NCBI GenBank assembly: GCA_022842165.1
Contig: JALHQC010000045.1
Location: forward strand, 1 to 34,091
DNA: 34,091 bases
Direction: 5' to 3'
DNA from: a bacterium
GTDB lineage: Bacteria > Pseudomonadota > Alphaproteobacteria > Rhizobiales > Aestuariivirgaceae
Shown piece after piece: positions 1 to 10,047 of the stretch. Positions within the stretch are counted from its first letter, which is position 1. Each line of letters opens with the position of its first letter. The position numbers were made by a program, and so were the translations under genes. Below the pieces are notes generated by a model. That model saw only the letters and a program-made list of their open reading frames with translations, had not been told where the DNA came from and ran no database searches.

Positions 1-281
1 AGGACGGCGGGCGTTACCCGGAAGCGCCGCCCGTAGAATTCGCGCTCGCCCAGAATGCGCGAGACGGGTTCGCGCGCCGTCCGGCGCAGGACATGGCGGC
101 GATAGGTGGCGGCCGCCGCTGCCGCAACCTCGCGCCCTGGGTCGAGGATCAGATCCTCGCGCGTCAGTCCGGCGGCGCTCTGCAGCAGCAACCTCGCATC
201 GAGCGCGGGCGTCTCGCAGCCTGCCGCCGAAAGCTGCTCCACCGCCCAGCGCAGCAGAGCCTGCGCCGGCTCAGGCGGCAT
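1..281 (-). CDS. prmC: Peptide chain release factor N5-glutamine methyltransferase PrmC (5' part only)
   Basis: This reads from an ATG at 281 leftwards off the edge of the window, giving about 93 N-terminal residues. The sequence includes a [18 protein letters not shown] segment, typical of the end of the PrmC/HemK N-terminal helical domain just before the methyltransferase fold. The SAM-binding and NPPY parts lie outside the window. PrmC methylates the Gln of the GGQ motif in release factors, so its position directly after prfA fits. The start overlaps the last 11 bases of prfA (271-281), which suggests translational coupling in one operon. Identification comes from the N-terminal domain and the context. 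Confidence 0.88.
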   Translation of the reverse strand, partial: MPPEPAQALLRWAVEQLSAAGCETPALDARLLLQSAAGLTREDLILDPGREVAAAAAATYRRHVLRRTAREPVSRILGEREFYGRRFRVTPAV

Positions 282-1362
282 TGTCGGCTTCGGCCAGAAG
301 CTCCGCCTGGTGGTGGTTCATCAGCGCCTGCACCATTTCTTCGAGTGCCGGGCCCTCGATGATCTGGTCGAGCTTGTAGAGTGTCAGGTTGATACGGTGA
401 TCGGTGCAGCGGCCCTGCGGGAAATTATAGGTGCGGATGCGTTCGGACCGGTCGCCCGAGCCGACCTGATCCTTCCTTGTGGCGGAGCGTTCATTGTCGA
501 GCCGCGAGCGCTCCATCTCGTAAAGCCTCGCCCGCAGCAGCTTCATCGCGGCGTTCTTGTTCTTCAGCTGCGACTTTTCCGTCTGCTGCGCCACGGCGAG
601 GCCGGTGGGCAGATGGGTGATGCGGACAGCGCTGTCTGTCGTGTTCACCGATTGCCCGCCGGGGCCCGACGAACGGTAGACGTCGATCCGCAGGTCCTTG
701 TCCTCGATCCTGATGTCGACATCCTCGGCCTCGGGCAGCACGGCGACGGTTGCGGCTGAGGTATGGATGCGGCCCTGCGTTTCGGTGGCGGGCACGCGCT
801 GCACGCGGTGGACGCCCGACTCGAATTTCATGTGGGCAAAGGCGCCCGCGCCATAGATGTTGGCAATCACTTCCTTGTAGCCGCCATGCTCGCCTTCGGA
901 GGCCGAGATCAGCTCGACCTTCCAGCCCTTGAAGGCGGCATAGCGCTGGTACATGCGGAAGAGGTCACCCGCGAAGATCGCGGCTTCATCGCCGCCGGTT
1001 CCGGCGCGCACTTCGAGGATGACGTTCTTGTCGTCGGCGGCGTCCTTGGGCAGCAGCAGGATGCGAAGCTCCTGCTCCATGCGGGCGATGTTCTCGTTCA
1101 GCACGGGGCGCTCGGCCTCGGCCATGTCCGCCAGTTCGCCGCCGGCCTTCACCATGTCATCGAGGTCGCGGCGCTCGGCATAGGCCTTGCGTAATTCCAT
1201 CGCCTTCTTTGCCGTGGGCTCCAGGTCGGCGTATTCGCGCGACAGTTTCACGAAGGCATCGCCGCCCGCCCCGCCCGAGGACAATTCATGTTCAACGGTC
1301 GCGAAGCGCTGGATGATGCGTTCGAGCTTTTCGAGCGGGATGGAAGATTTCTGTTCGGACAT
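271..1362 (-). CDS. prfA: Peptide chain release factor 1 (RF1)
   Basis: The 363-residue product has the usual RF1 length. It recognises UAA and UAG stop codons and triggers peptide release on the ribosome. The stop-codon recognition tripeptide PAT is at residues 191-193 (RF1 type rather than the SPF of RF2). The catalytic GGQ is at 235-237 within [10 protein letters not shown]. The N-terminal coiled-coil domain covers about residues 1-110, followed by the conserved RAGTGGDEA segment. The gene is followed at once by prmC, whose product modifies the GGQ glutamine. A 54-base gap separates it from the sensor kinase stop upstream, so it could be read from the same transcript. The identity is secure. 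Confidence 0.97.
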   Translation of the reverse strand: MSEQKSSIPLEKLERIIQRFATVEHELSSGGAGGDAFVKLSREYADLEPTAKKAMELRKAYAERRDLDDMVKAGGELADMAEAERPVLNENIARMEQELRILLLPKDAADDKNVILEVRAGTGGDEAAIFAGDLFRMYQRYAAFKGWKVELISASEGEHGGYKEVIANIYGAGAFAHMKFESGVHRVQRVPATETQGRIHTSAATVAVLPEAEDVDIRIEDKDLRIDVYRSSGPGGQSVNTTDSAVRITHLPTGLAVAQQTEKSQLKNKNAAMKLLRARLYEMERSRLDNERSATRKDQVGSGDRSERIRTYNFPQGRCTDHRINLTLYKLDQIIEGPALEEMVQALMNHHQAELLAEADNAA

Positions 1363-1416
1363 GGGCTGGGCTTGTAGCCGAAGCCTTGGCGCTTCGCAAA
1401 GCGGGCAAGCGTTCCG

Positions 1417-3786
1417 TCAGTTTTTCTCCGGGGGCCGCTGGCGGTCGAGAATCTGCCTGATCTTCTCGGCGAGGTCGTTGCTGGCATAAGGCTTGGTCAG
1501 CAGCTCGACGCCTTCATCGAGCCGGCCGTGATGGACGATCGCATTGCGGGTGTAGCCGGTGGTGAAGAGAACGGGAAGCTCCGGCCGGAGCCTTGCGATT
1601 TCCTCTGCCAGCTGGCGTCCGTTGAGACTGCCGCCGAGGACGACATCGGTGAACAGCAGGTCGATCCGCTCGCCGCTGCGGGCGATCGCCAGCGCCTCCT
1701 CTCCGCCGGGCGCGGCGCGGACGGCGTAGCCCAGGTCTTCGAGAACCGCGGCCGCGTAGTCGCGCACGCCGTCATCGTCCTCGACCAGCAGTATCGTCTC
1801 TCCGGCGACGGCGGTGAGCGCGAAGCGTTCGCGCACGTCTTCCATTTCCGGGCGCTCGGGCGGCAATCCGGCCTTCACGCGGGGGAAATACATCTTGACG
1901 GTCGTGCCGTGGCCGACCTCGCTGTAAATGCGGATATGGCCGCCCGACTGCTTGACGAAGCCATAGACCATCGCCAGCCCGAGGCCCGTGCCCCTGCCGT
2001 GTTCCTTGGTGGTGAAGAAGGGCTCGAAGACCTTCAGCAGCTTGCTCTGCGGTATGCCTTCGCCGGTGTCGCTGACCGAGAGCATGACATATTGACCGGG
2101 CTCGATATCGCCGACCTGCGCGACGTAGTTCTCGTCGAGGTAGGCGTTGCTGGTCTCGATGGTGATGCGGCCGCCCTCGGGCATCGCGTCGCGCGCGTTG
2201 ACGACGAGGTTGAGGAGCGCACTCTCAAGCTGGTTCTCATCAGCCATGACGGGCCAGAGCCCGGCGCCCGACACGGTTTCGACCCGGACCTTTTCGCCCA
2301 CCGTCCGCGTCAGCATGTCGGACATGCCGGCGACCAGGACGCGGATATCGAGAACGACCGGCGCCAGAGGCTGCTGGCGCGCGAAGGCGAGCAGGCGCTG
2401 GGTGAGCTTGGCGGCGCTGCGCGCACCTTTCAGGCCGGCTTCGACGGGGCCTGAAAGCCTCGCCTGCTGTTCGGCATCCAGTGGCGCGATCCGCCGCCTG
2501 ATGGTGTCGAGATTGCCGATCACGATCGTCAGCATGTTGTTGAAGTCATGCGCGATGCCGCCGGTCAACTGGCCGATCGCCTCCATCTTCTGGGTCTGCC
2601 GCAGCGCTGTCTCGGCCTGCTCGCGCTGGCGCATTTCTTCGGTCAGTGCGCGGGTGCGCTCGGCAACCTTGTCTTCCAGTTCGCTGTTGATCTTCTCCAG
2701 CGCGGCGTTGTGGCTGCGGATCTGGGCCGAGGCCATGGAGAGCGACTTGGAGATGATGCCGGCCTCGGCGAACAGCATCCGCACCTGAGGAATGGGCTTG
2801 CCGCTGCCCAGGGCCCGCGCGGCGTCGGCAAGGTCTTTCATGCAAACCCCGGCACGCTTGGCGAGCCACCACGCCAGCACCAGGCTGAGGGCGAGCAGCA
2901 GCAGGCCGCCGGCCGCCGCCTTCATGAAGATATCGTAGAGCGGCCGGTTGAGATTGGCTTTCACTTCGGCGACGCCCACCGTCCAGCCATGGGCGGTTGG
3001 CGTATAGCCGGTCATGATGGCGTTGCCTTCGACCGAGATGTTCTCGACCCAGCCTTCCGCCTGTTGGCGGATGGCATCCTGCCAGCCTGGTGCGGCGGGG
3101 GTTCCCAGCCGGTTCTCGTGATCGGGAATGCGGGCCACGAATTTCATGCCGCGGTCGATGACGGCGACGATGCCGCCGTCAGGAACGCCCTTCTTGATCA
3201 GGTTCAGAAACCGGGCCGGCGATACTCTGATACCCACCGAATAGGCCGGCTGGCCGTTGCGGAACACCGGCGCCTCGAGATCGACGGACCATTGCCGCGA
3301 CACCGGATCCCGCACCAGATTGGCGATCTGGAACTTGCCGGTTTCGAAGCCGCGCCTGACGACGTCCGGATCGGCATGCCGCGGCAGCACGGTGCCATAG
3401 GGCGCGCGCGTGCTCAGCAATTTGTTGCCTTGCGGGTCGGACACGCCGATCCACGAACCCGGCAGGATTTTCTGGGCCTCCGAAGCCTCGTGCCAGAATC
3501 GCTCAAGATCGCCGGCGGCCAGCGCCGGAGACTGCGCCAGCATGGCGGCGATCGCCGCATGGGTCTCGATCTCGTTGTCGACGAGCGAGGCCAGAGTGCG
3601 GGCGCTGGTGAGCAGCCCGTCCCTGACGTTGTCGCGCATGGTGCTGGCCAGCACGCTGTAGAGAAAGAACGACAGGGCGAGCAGCGGAAGCGCCGCCACA
3701 AGCGCCAGCAGCCCTAAGTGAAAACCCAGGGGCCGATCATTGAAAGCAGATGTCAGGCGGCCTCGCAGGCCGGGCGATTTCCGCAA
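1417..3786 (-). CDS. Membrane-bound hybrid sensor histidine kinase with C-terminal receiver
   Basis: A 789-residue product if it starts at the TTG at 3786. It has a transmembrane segment at about 22-46, a periplasmic sensory region (Cache-like by layout) to about 290, and a second transmembrane segment at 290-309. A coiled-coil linker leads to a HisKA domain with phospho-acceptor His 413 in GGIAHDFNN. The N box ([13 protein letters not shown]), G box (SDTGEGIP) and [18 protein letters not shown] motif follow. The C-terminal receiver has Asp 714 (LLFTDVV) and Lys 765 (LTKPY). The frame stays open to a TTG at 3870, but that abuts the first base of the divergent receiver gene. The TTG at 3786 has a GAAGG ribosome site about 10 bases upstream and leaves room for a promoter. 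The stimulus is unknown; the neighbouring receiver is the likely partner. Confidence 0.85.
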   Translation of the reverse strand: MRKSPGLRGRLTSAFNDRPLGFHLGLLALVAALPLLALSFFLYSVLASTMRDNVRDGLLTSARTLASLVDNEIETHAAIAAMLAQSPALAAGDLERFWHEASEAQKILPGSWIGVSDPQGNKLLSTRAPYGTVLPRHADPDVVRRGFETGKFQIANLVRDPVSRQWSVDLEAPVFRNGQPAYSVGIRVSPARFLNLIKKGVPDGGIVAVIDRGMKFVARIPDHENRLGTPAAPGWQDAIRQQAEGWVENISVEGNAIMTGYTPTAHGWTVGVAEVKANLNRPLYDIFMKAAAGGLLLLALSLVLAWWLAKRAGVCMKDLADAARALGSGKPIPQVRMLFAEAGIISKSLSMASAQIRSHNAALEKINSELEDKVAERTRALTEEMRQREQAETALRQTQKMEAIGQLTGGIAHDFNNMLTIVIGNLDTIRRRIAPLDAEQQARLSGPVEAGLKGARSAAKLTQRLLAFARQQPLAPVVLDIRVLVAGMSDMLTRTVGEKVRVETVSGAGLWPVMADENQLESALLNLVVNARDAMPEGGRITIETSNAYLDENYVAQVGDIEPGQYVMLSVSDTGEGIPQSKLLKVFEPFFTTKEHGRGTGLGLAMVYGFVKQSGGHIRIYSEVGHGTTVKMYFPRVKAGLPPERPEMEDVRERFALTAVAGETILLVEDDDGVRDYAAAVLEDLGYAVRAAPGGEEALAIARSGERIDLLFTDVVLGGSLNGRQLAEEIARLRPELPVLFTTGYTRNAIVHHGRLDEGVELLTKPYASNDLAEKIRQILDRQRPPEKN

Positions 3787-3870
3787 GCTTCGAACACCTT
3801 CGAATGTGCACGAGCTGTCTCGACAACACGGCAGGATCAGTTTAGTGAATCTTATTGACGGCAGGCACAA

Positions 3871-4272
3871 TTGTCACCCGTAAACTCATGGAACCCGACA
3901 TTGACGCACATTCTGATCGTGGAGGATGAGCCTCTGATTGCCATGATGCTGACGGACTGGATCATCGAACTCGGGAAGCAGCCGGTCGGCCCGGCCCGCA
4001 GCGTGTCGGAGGCGCTTGCCCTGATCGACAAGACGCCGATCGACGGCGCGGTCCTCGACGTCAACCTCGGTCATGAACGCTGTGACGCGGTGGCAGAGCG
4101 GTTGATGGAGCGGCAGATTCCATTCGTGCTGACCACGGGGGAAAGCAGCGACAGCGCCCATGCGGAATTCAATCACGTCGTCAAGCTGATGAAGCCCTAT
4201 GATTTCGAGGCGCTTGAGACCGCTATCATGGCGCTGAGCCGGGCCGGCGCGGACCAGCGCCCCGCCGCCTGA
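3871..4272 (+). CDS. Single-domain response regulator (CheY-like receiver)
   Basis: A 133-residue protein made of one receiver domain with no output domain. Visible features are the acidic pair in ILIVEDEP, the phospho-accepting Asp in GAVLDVNLG, the conserved Thr in VLTTGE and the Lys in LMKPYD. It is transcribed divergently from the hybrid kinase and probably takes part in the same phosphorelay, either as an Asp shuttle or a phosphate sink. No ATG start is available in frame. The TTG at 3871 gives the full length; a second TTG at 3901 would begin directly before the first beta strand (THILIVEDE). Which start is used is undecided. The domain call is secure, while the partner is inferred from position only. 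Confidence 0.85.
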   Translation: MSPVNSWNPTLTHILIVEDEPLIAMMLTDWIIELGKQPVGPARSVSEALALIDKTPIDGAVLDVNLGHERCDAVAERLMERQIPFVLTTGESSDSAHAEFNHVVKLMKPYDFEALETAIMALSRAGADQRPAA

Positions 4273-4287
4273 GGTATTCTCCTCGCG

Positions 4288-5415
4288 TCAGCCGCTGCCG
4301 CCGAAGGACTTGATGTCGAGCGAGCGGCCCACGAGAATTTCGCCCGGCGTGCCGAGGATGCCTTTTTCCTTGCCGTCGATGACGTAGGAGAGAAGCCCGC
4401 CGTCGCGCGCGATGACGACGAGGCCCTCGCGGTTCGGCACGCGGTAGGTGTCGCCCTTCATCAGCATCTGGGTCATCACCACATTGCCCTGGGCGTCTTC
4501 GATCCTGACCCACACCGGGGCCTTGGCCTTGAGGGTCAGGCGGCTCTCGCCGTTGCCCGCGCCGAACTCGCGGCCATCGTCGGTCAATGCCATGTCGGTG
4601 GCGGAGACGAGGCCGTCCAGTTCGGAGGCCACTTGCCTGGCGCCCGGAATTTCATTCTCGATCAATGACGAGATGCCGTTGAGATTGGTTCCCGCGAGAT
4701 CATCGTCGGCGGGCGCGGCCGCGGTTGCCTGCTCGTCGGGCATCGGTTCGTCGCCGACGGTGACGTTGGCTACATCGTCATTGGTGGAGGCGGTCGGCAT
4801 CGGATCGGCATCATCGTCTTGCGGCAGCGGATCGGTCTCGACGGTCGCCACCTGGCCGGAACCCAATTCAGATCCGCCACTGCCGGGCGACAGAATATAG
4901 CTGGCACCCGCGAACAGGAACACGGCGCCCGCCAGCGTTGCGACAAGGCCGCCGGCACCGCCGGGGATGGCGTTCAGACGGAAGGCGAATTTCGGCAACT
5001 GCGCCAGGGGCCCGAAGCGCAGCACCTTGGCGCTCGACAGGGGCTGGGGATTGGCGGGGTGGCCTGTCTTCGGCGCCACGCTGGGTGCGGGCAGGAAATG
5101 CGCGTAGTGTTCGACCAGCGGCTCGGGGTCGAAACCCAGATACTGGGCATAGGTGCCGATCATCTCGAGCGCGTCCATGCGCCCGGGCATATGGGTCATG
5201 TCGCCATATTCGATGGCTTCGATGTGATAGGGGTGGATGCCGGTCTGGGCGCTGGCATCATCGAGGGTTTCGCCACGGGCTTCGCGCTCGCGCTGCAGGT
5301 ACCAGCCTGCCTCGCCCGCCGGGTCCACCATGCCGTCCGGCTTCTCGCGGCTGTGTTCCAGGGGCTGGGTTTCCCCTGCGGTTTCACTGGTCACGTCGAA
5401 ACTCTCTTCACGCAT
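4288..5415 (-). CDS. RodZ-like membrane-anchored helix-turn-helix protein (DUF4115)
   Basis: A 375-residue protein with the RodZ layout. A Cro/CI-type helix-turn-helix (HTH_25) lies at about residues 35-110, including the LDDASAQTGIHPYHIEAIE stretch. One transmembrane helix lies at about 152-175. A long acidic, low-complexity periplasmic linker rich in D, P, A and T follows, then a C-terminal DUF4115 beta domain at about 290-375 (PVWVRIEDAQGNVV to GTPGEILVG). In characterised bacteria RodZ links MreB to cell-wall synthesis and rod shape. Alphaproteobacterial members with this layout are often annotated only as helix-turn-helix or DUF4115 proteins, so I give no symbol. It sits between ptsP and the two-component genes, on the same strand as ptsP, 100 bases beyond its stop. 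Confidence 0.85.
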   Translation of the reverse strand: MREESFDVTSETAGETQPLEHSREKPDGMVDPAGEAGWYLQREREARGETLDDASAQTGIHPYHIEAIEYGDMTHMPGRMDALEMIGTYAQYLGFDPEPLVEHYAHFLPAPSVAPKTGHPANPQPLSSAKVLRFGPLAQLPKFAFRLNAIPGGAGGLVATLAGAVFLFAGASYILSPGSGGSELGSGQVATVETDPLPQDDDADPMPTASTNDDVANVTVGDEPMPDEQATAAAPADDDLAGTNLNGISSLIENEIPGARQVASELDGLVSATDMALTDDGREFGAGNGESRLTLKAKAPVWVRIEDAQGNVVMTQMLMKGDTYRVPNREGLVVIARDGGLLSYVIDGKEKGILGTPGEILVGRSLDIKSFGGSG

Positions 5416-5515
5416 CTGATCACTCTCGGCCCTGGCAGGGTTAACCGCCGGTTCACAGGGAATGCCTTCAACAATGACCGAGAATGGTGAACGGGAGGCT
5501 AACGGTGTGGCCTGT

Positions 5516-7780
5516 TCAAAGCACGACGCCGTTGCGCTGGGCGAATTCCATCAGTTCGGGGCGGATGGTGTGGAGCGGGCTCGCCAGCAGCGGCTCCATG
5601 AATTTCCACAGCTTTTCGCGGTCCAATGTCCGCACCATGGCTTTCACCGGGCCAATGGCCGAGGGCACCATGGAAATCGAGGTCAACCCCACGCCGATCA
5701 GGCCCATGGCTTCCAGCGGGCGGCCGCCGAGCTCGCCGCAGAGCGTGACGGGCTTGCCGTGTTTTTCGGCCTTCTCGACGATGAGCCGCATGGCGCCCAA
5801 GGCCGCCGGGCTCAAAGGATCGTAGCGGCCCGCGAGCTTCGGGTTGCCGCGGTCGGAGGCAAACAGGAACTGCACCAGGTCGTTGGACCCGATCGAGGCA
5901 AAATCGACGATGGGCAGCAGATGGTCGAGCTGCCAGAGCAGCGACGGGATCTCGATCATCACGCCGAGCTTCAGGGGCGCTGGCAATACATGGCCGCGCT
6001 TCAGGAGATGCGCCTTCTCAAGCTCCACGACTTCCAGCGCGCGCTTGTATTCTTCCACATCGGCGATCATGGGGAACATGATCTTCATGGGCGTGCCCTC
6101 GCCCGCCAGCATCAGCGCGCGGAGCTGAAGCCTGAGGAGTGCCGGGCGATCCAGCGCCATGCGGATCGAGCGCCAGCCCAAGGCGGGATTTTCCTCCTTC
6201 GGCTGGCGGAGATAGGGCAGCACCTTGTCGGCCCCGATATCGAGGGTGCGGAAGGTGACGGGCTTGCCCTTCGCCTGCTCGATGATCTGCGAATAGTGAC
6301 GCACCTGCTGGGCGAGGCGGGGAAACCTGGTGGCCAGCATGAACTGCAGTTCGGTGCGGTAGAGGCCGACACCATCGGCACCTGAATCATGAAGATGCGG
6401 CAGGTCGACGATGAGGCCTGCGTTAATGTTGAGCTCGATCCTGCCGCCGTTCCTGAGAATCGCCGGCTCATCGCGAAGAGCAGCGTATTGCGCCTGCTTC
6501 CTGGCATAGAACCGCACTTTTTCGGCATAGGCGCGCTGAAGATCCGTGGACGGACGAACGAAGACCTCGCCGGTGCCGCCATCGACGATGACGGGGCTTC
6601 CGGTGTCGACCAGATCGATCAGGCCCTCCGCCTGACCAATGGCGGGGATTCCAAGCGCGCGCGCGACGATTGCCACATGGCTGGTGCGGCCGCCTTCTTC
6701 CAGCACCACGCCGCGCAGCTTGGTGCGGTCATAATCCAGAAGCTCGGCTGGGCCCATGTTGCGCGCAACGACAATCGCATTGGCGGGCAGATCGGTGCGC
6801 GACGCGGTGGCGATGGCCCCCGTCAGGATGCGCAGAAGCCGGTTCGACAGGTCGTCCAGATCATGCATGCGCTCGCGGAGATAGGGATCGGGTGTCCGCA
6901 TCATGCGGGCGCGATTGTCGTTCTGCACGCGCTCGACGGCGGCCTCTGCGGTCAGCCCTGTATCGATCGCCTCGCGCAGCCGGTTCATCCAGCCCTTGTC
7001 ATGGGCGAACATGCGGATCGTCTCGAGCACATCGGAATATTCCGTGGCGCGCTGGGCGTCAGACCCGTCGAGCAATTCATCGACATGGGCGCGGAGCTGG
7101 GCCACCGCATCCTCGAGGCGGCGCTTCTCGCGCGGCACGTCCTCGGCGATCATGTTCTGGATGACGACGCGGGGTTCATGAAGAACCGCATGACCGAGCG
7201 CCACGCCTTCGGCCAGCGAGTCGCCGCGCAGGTGATGGCTTCTCACATGGGCGACGTCGGCCGCGACTTCAGATGCCACCTCGCGGAGTTCGCCCGCGGC
7301 GATCACTTCGGCCAGCACCATCGCTGTCGTCTGGAGGGCTTCTTCCTCTTCCTCGGTATAGTGGCGGCGGGTGCGGTTCTGGACGACCAGCACGCCGATG
7401 ACCGTGCCGCCGCGCATGATCGGCACGCCGAGGAAGGCGTTGTAGATTTCCTCGCCGGTTTCGGGGAGATACTTGAAGGCCGGGTGGTGTTGCGCGTCCG
7501 GCAGGTTGAGCCCGATCGCCTGCTCGGCGATGGTGCCGACGAGGCCTTCGCCGGTCTTCAGCTTGGACTTGTGGACAGCCTCGAGCTTCAGGCCCTCGGT
7601 GGCGTAGAGTTCGAGGATGTCGCCCGGCCGCATGACATAGATCGAGCAGACTTCCGCCACCATGTTGGCAGCGATGATCTGGACGATCTTGTCCAGCCGC
7701 TTTTGCGCCGCGACCGGCTCCGCCATCACCTCGCGGAGCCGCCTGAGCAGGACACGCGGGCCGAGGGCGGAAGTTCCCAT
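5516..7780 (-). CDS. ptsP: Phosphoenolpyruvate-protein phosphotransferase PtsP (EI-Ntr, GAF-EI)
   Basis: A 754-residue enzyme of the nitrogen-related phosphotransferase system. It takes phosphate from phosphoenolpyruvate and passes it to NPr, then EIIA-Ntr, a regulatory cascade rather than a sugar-transport one. An N-terminal GAF domain spans about residues 20-165. The phosphohistidine domain holds the active His 368 in GGRTSHVAIVAR. The C-terminal PEP-binding barrel includes RTELQFM, FRTLDIGADK, IGSNDLVQF and a CGELGGRP segment, where sugar-type enzymes usually read CGE-(M/L)-A-G. Length and GAF domain separate it from sugar-type PtsI. It lies downstream of lysC on the same strand, an arrangement I recall as common in Rhizobiales. 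Two small stem-loops sit directly before its start. Confidence 0.95.
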   Translation of the reverse strand: MGTSALGPRVLLRRLREVMAEPVAAQKRLDKIVQIIAANMVAEVCSIYVMRPGDILELYATEGLKLEAVHKSKLKTGEGLVGTIAEQAIGLNLPDAQHHPAFKYLPETGEEIYNAFLGVPIMRGGTVIGVLVVQNRTRRHYTEEEEEALQTTAMVLAEVIAAGELREVASEVAADVAHVRSHHLRGDSLAEGVALGHAVLHEPRVVIQNMIAEDVPREKRRLEDAVAQLRAHVDELLDGSDAQRATEYSDVLETIRMFAHDKGWMNRLREAIDTGLTAEAAVERVQNDNRARMMRTPDPYLRERMHDLDDLSNRLLRILTGAIATASRTDLPANAIVVARNMGPAELLDYDRTKLRGVVLEEGGRTSHVAIVARALGIPAIGQAEGLIDLVDTGSPVIVDGGTGEVFVRPSTDLQRAYAEKVRFYARKQAQYAALRDEPAILRNGGRIELNINAGLIVDLPHLHDSGADGVGLYRTELQFMLATRFPRLAQQVRHYSQIIEQAKGKPVTFRTLDIGADKVLPYLRQPKEENPALGWRSIRMALDRPALLRLQLRALMLAGEGTPMKIMFPMIADVEEYKRALEVVELEKAHLLKRGHVLPAPLKLGVMIEIPSLLWQLDHLLPIVDFASIGSNDLVQFLFASDRGNPKLAGRYDPLSPAALGAMRLIVEKAEKHGKPVTLCGELGGRPLEAMGLIGVGLTSISMVPSAIGPVKAMVRTLDREKLWKFMEPLLASPLHTIRPELMEFAQRNGVVL

Positions 7781-7792
7781 CAGCCGGTGTCC

Positions 7793-7827
7793 CCGCGTAG
7801 AACCACGCGGGCCGCTTTATGGCGGCC
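7793..7827 (-). other. Two adjacent stem-loops in the lysC-ptsP leader
   Basis: Two perfect 6-base-pair stems with 6-base loops stand side by side: CCGCGT/ACGCGG at 7793-7810 and GGCCGC/GCGGCC at 7810-7827. They share base 7810. On the minus strand they lie between the lysC stop and the ptsP start, ending 12 bases before the ATG. There is no U run, so they do not look like a terminator. A processing or translation-modulating role is possible but unproven; stems this short can also arise by chance in GC-rich DNA. Confidence 0.3.
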
Positions 7828-7870
7828 TGCGATCAGGGCGTGGTGGCTGACAATCATGCGCATATCAGGA

Positions 7871-9130
7871 TCAGGAGACCTTCGCGTCCAGTCCGTAGGC
7901 GGTGTGGAGGGCACGCACCGCAAGCTCGGTATAGGCTTCGTCGATCAGCACCGAGACCTTGATCTCGGAGGTGGTGATCGCCTGGATGTTGATGCCCTTG
8001 TCAGCGAGCGAGCGGAACATCTTGGCGGCAACGCCCGCATGGCTCCGCATGCCGATGCCGACGATCGAGACCTTGGCGACATCGGCCGAATGCACCAGTT
8101 CGCCAAAGCCCACCTTGGACTTGAGGGCGTTCAGCACTTCGAGCGCCTTGCGCAGATCTTTCCTGGCCACCGTGAAAGTGATGTCGGCGAAGGCGCCATC
8201 GGCCGAGATGTTCTGGACGATCATGTCGACCGAGATATCGGCTTCCGCCAGGGCGCCGAAGATCGCGGCGGAAACGCCCGGCTGGTCCTTCACGTGGCGG
8301 ATCGCCACTTTCGCCTCGTCGCGCGAATAGGCGACGCCGCTGACTACATGCTGTTCCACGATACGTTCCTCATCGCATACGAGTGTTCCGGGGCCCGTGC
8401 CGTCGGGCTTGTTCTGGTTCGGCGAATCGGGCGCCTCGAAGCTCGAGCGCACCTGCAAGGGTACCTTGTAAACCATGGCCAGTTCAACCGACCTGGTCTG
8501 CAGCACCTTGGCGCCAAGGGACGCCTGTTCCAGCATCTCTTCGTAGGAGATGCGGTCGAGCTTTTGCGCGCCCGTGACGACGCGGGGGTCGGCGGTATAA
8601 ACGCCATCGACGTCGGTATAGATGTCGCAGGAGGCATCGAGCGCTGCCGCCACCGCAACGGCGGAGGTATCGGACCCGCCGCGGCCAAGGGTGGTGATGC
8701 GCTTGTCGGGGCCGATCCCCTGGAAGCCGGCGATCACCGCCACCTGGCCCTGTTCCATGCGCTTCCTGATCTCGTCGCCGTCGATCCCTGCAATGCGGGC
8801 GGCGCCGTGGACGCCATCGGTCTTCAATGGAATCTGCCAGCCGGCCCAGGAGCGGGCGGGAATGCCGAAATCCTGCAGCACGATGGCCAAAAGGCCGGCC
8901 GTCACCTGCTCGCCAGAGGCGACGACGGCATCATATTCGCGGGCATCGTGAACGGTTGCCGCCTCGCGGCACCAGCCGACCAGCCGGTCGGTCGTTCCCG
9001 CCATGGCGGAGACCACCACGGCCACATGATGGCCGGCCTTCACTTCACGCTCGACGTGGCGGGCGACGTTCTGGATGCGGGCGATATCCGCAACCGACGT
9101 GCCGCCGAACTTCATGACCAAACGGCCCAT
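7871..9130 (-). CDS. lysC: Aspartate kinase
   Basis: A 419-residue monofunctional aspartokinase, the first enzyme of the aspartate pathway to lysine, threonine and methionine. The nucleotide-binding KFGGTSVAD signature lies at residues 7-15. The kinase domain contains the LGRGGSDTSAVAVA segment and the TDVDGVYTADPR substrate region. Two ACT regulatory domains occupy about residues 275-419, including the VSIVGIGMRSHAGVAAKMF and INIQAITTSEIKVSVLI stretches, as in feedback-inhibited enzymes. The ATG at 9130 is used; an ATG five codons in (MKFGGTS) is an alternative. It diverges from ubiG and leads a minus-strand series with ptsP. The identity is secure. Confidence 0.97.
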   Translation of the reverse strand: MGRLVMKFGGTSVADIARIQNVARHVEREVKAGHHVAVVVSAMAGTTDRLVGWCREAATVHDAREYDAVVASGEQVTAGLLAIVLQDFGIPARSWAGWQIPLKTDGVHGAARIAGIDGDEIRKRMEQGQVAVIAGFQGIGPDKRITTLGRGGSDTSAVAVAAALDASCDIYTDVDGVYTADPRVVTGAQKLDRISYEEMLEQASLGAKVLQTRSVELAMVYKVPLQVRSSFEAPDSPNQNKPDGTGPGTLVCDEERIVEQHVVSGVAYSRDEAKVAIRHVKDQPGVSAAIFGALAEADISVDMIVQNISADGAFADITFTVARKDLRKALEVLNALKSKVGFGELVHSADVAKVSIVGIGMRSHAGVAAKMFRSLADKGINIQAITTSEIKVSVLIDEAYTELAVRALHTAYGLDAKVS

Positions 9131-9292
9131 CGGCCAAACCTTTCATGTCCCCCGCGCCCCGTGACCCTTTCAAGGTCCGGCTGGTGGTCAAGTCTGATGG
9201 ACGGTTGAACCCCAGGGTGCGGCGCGGCGTACTCATAGATGACGGGCTTCGCTTATGCAATAATGCCACAACAGAAATCTGGACCGGAAATC

Positions 9293-10036
9293 ATGACCGC
9301 CTTTGCCCCCTCGCTCGACCCCTCCGAAGTCGAGAAATTCTCGAAAATGGCCGCCGAATGGTGGAATCCCAAAGGCAAGTTCGGGGTGCTGCATGTGTTC
9401 AATCCGGTGCGGCTCGCTTTCATCAAGGAACAGGCTTGCGCGAGGCTTCACCGCGACCCCCTCGAGCGCCGCCCCTTCGAAGGCCTGCGCTTCCTCGACA
9501 TCGGCTGCGGCGGCGGATTGCTGACCGAACCCATGGCGCGGCTGGGGGCGGCGATCGTCGGCGTTGATCCATCTGAGAAGAACATCAAGACGGCGAGCGT
9601 GCATGCGCAGGAAGTGGGCCTCGAGATCGACTATCGTGTGGGAACGGCGGAAGACCTCGCCAGTGCCGGAGAGCGCTTCGACGTGATCCTCAACATGGAG
9701 GTGATCGAGCACGTGCATGACCCACGTGCCTTTGCCGCCACTTGCGCGGCCATGCTGAAGCCGGGTGGCCTCATGTTCGTCGCCACGCTGAACCGCACGC
9801 TGAAGAGCTTCGGCCTCGCCATCATCGGAGCGGAATATGTGCTGGGCTGGCTGCCGAAGGGCACACACCAGTGGGAAAAGTTCATTACTCCTGCGGAATT
9901 GCAGTCATGGCTCGCCGAGAACAGCGTGGCGGTGAAGGCCGAAACGGGCGTCACCTACAGCCCCTTCTCGCGCGACTGGCGGGTGAGCCGCGACATGGAT
10001 GTCAACTACATGCTGCTGGGCGAGAAGGCGGCGTAG
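9293..10036 (+). CDS. ubiG: Ubiquinone biosynthesis O-methyltransferase UbiG
   Basis: A 247-residue SAM-dependent methyltransferase that carries out both O-methylations of ubiquinone synthesis. The SAM-binding motif I is [15 protein letters not shown] at about 68-82. The typical UbiG N-terminus ([20 protein letters not shown]) and the [11 protein letters not shown] segment are present. I chose the ATG at 9293 because it follows a GGACCGGAA ribosome site and gives the normal length; the frame is open to an ATG at 9239 that would add 18 unlikely residues. It diverges from lysC with a gap of about 160 bases that must hold both promoters. A palindromic repeat begins 12 bases after its stop. Confidence 0.95.
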   Translation: MTAFAPSLDPSEVEKFSKMAAEWWNPKGKFGVLHVFNPVRLAFIKEQACARLHRDPLERRPFEGLRFLDIGCGGGLLTEPMARLGAAIVGVDPSEKNIKTASVHAQEVGLEIDYRVGTAEDLASAGERFDVILNMEVIEHVHDPRAFAATCAAMLKPGGLMFVATLNRTLKSFGLAIIGAEYVLGWLPKGTHQWEKFITPAELQSWLAENSVAVKAETGVTYSPFSRDWRVSRDMDVNYMLLGEKAA

Positions 10037-10047
10037 ACTCCCAAGAA

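Noticed and set aside
2548..3717. A 389-codon plus-strand frame opposite the sensor kinase
   Set aside because: It is the antisense of a clear hybrid kinase and has no domain signals of its own.
6389..9208. A 939-codon open frame on the plus strand, antisense to ptsP and lysC and crossing their gap
   Set aside because: The translation is low-complexity, rich in H, D, G, A and R, with no recognisable domain. High-GC codon bias routinely leaves the opposite strand free of stops, and both sense genes are certain.
9131..9292. Lysine riboswitch upstream of lysC
   Set aside because: I saw no conserved aptamer-like structure in the short leader, and such riboswitches are not expected in alphaproteobacteria.
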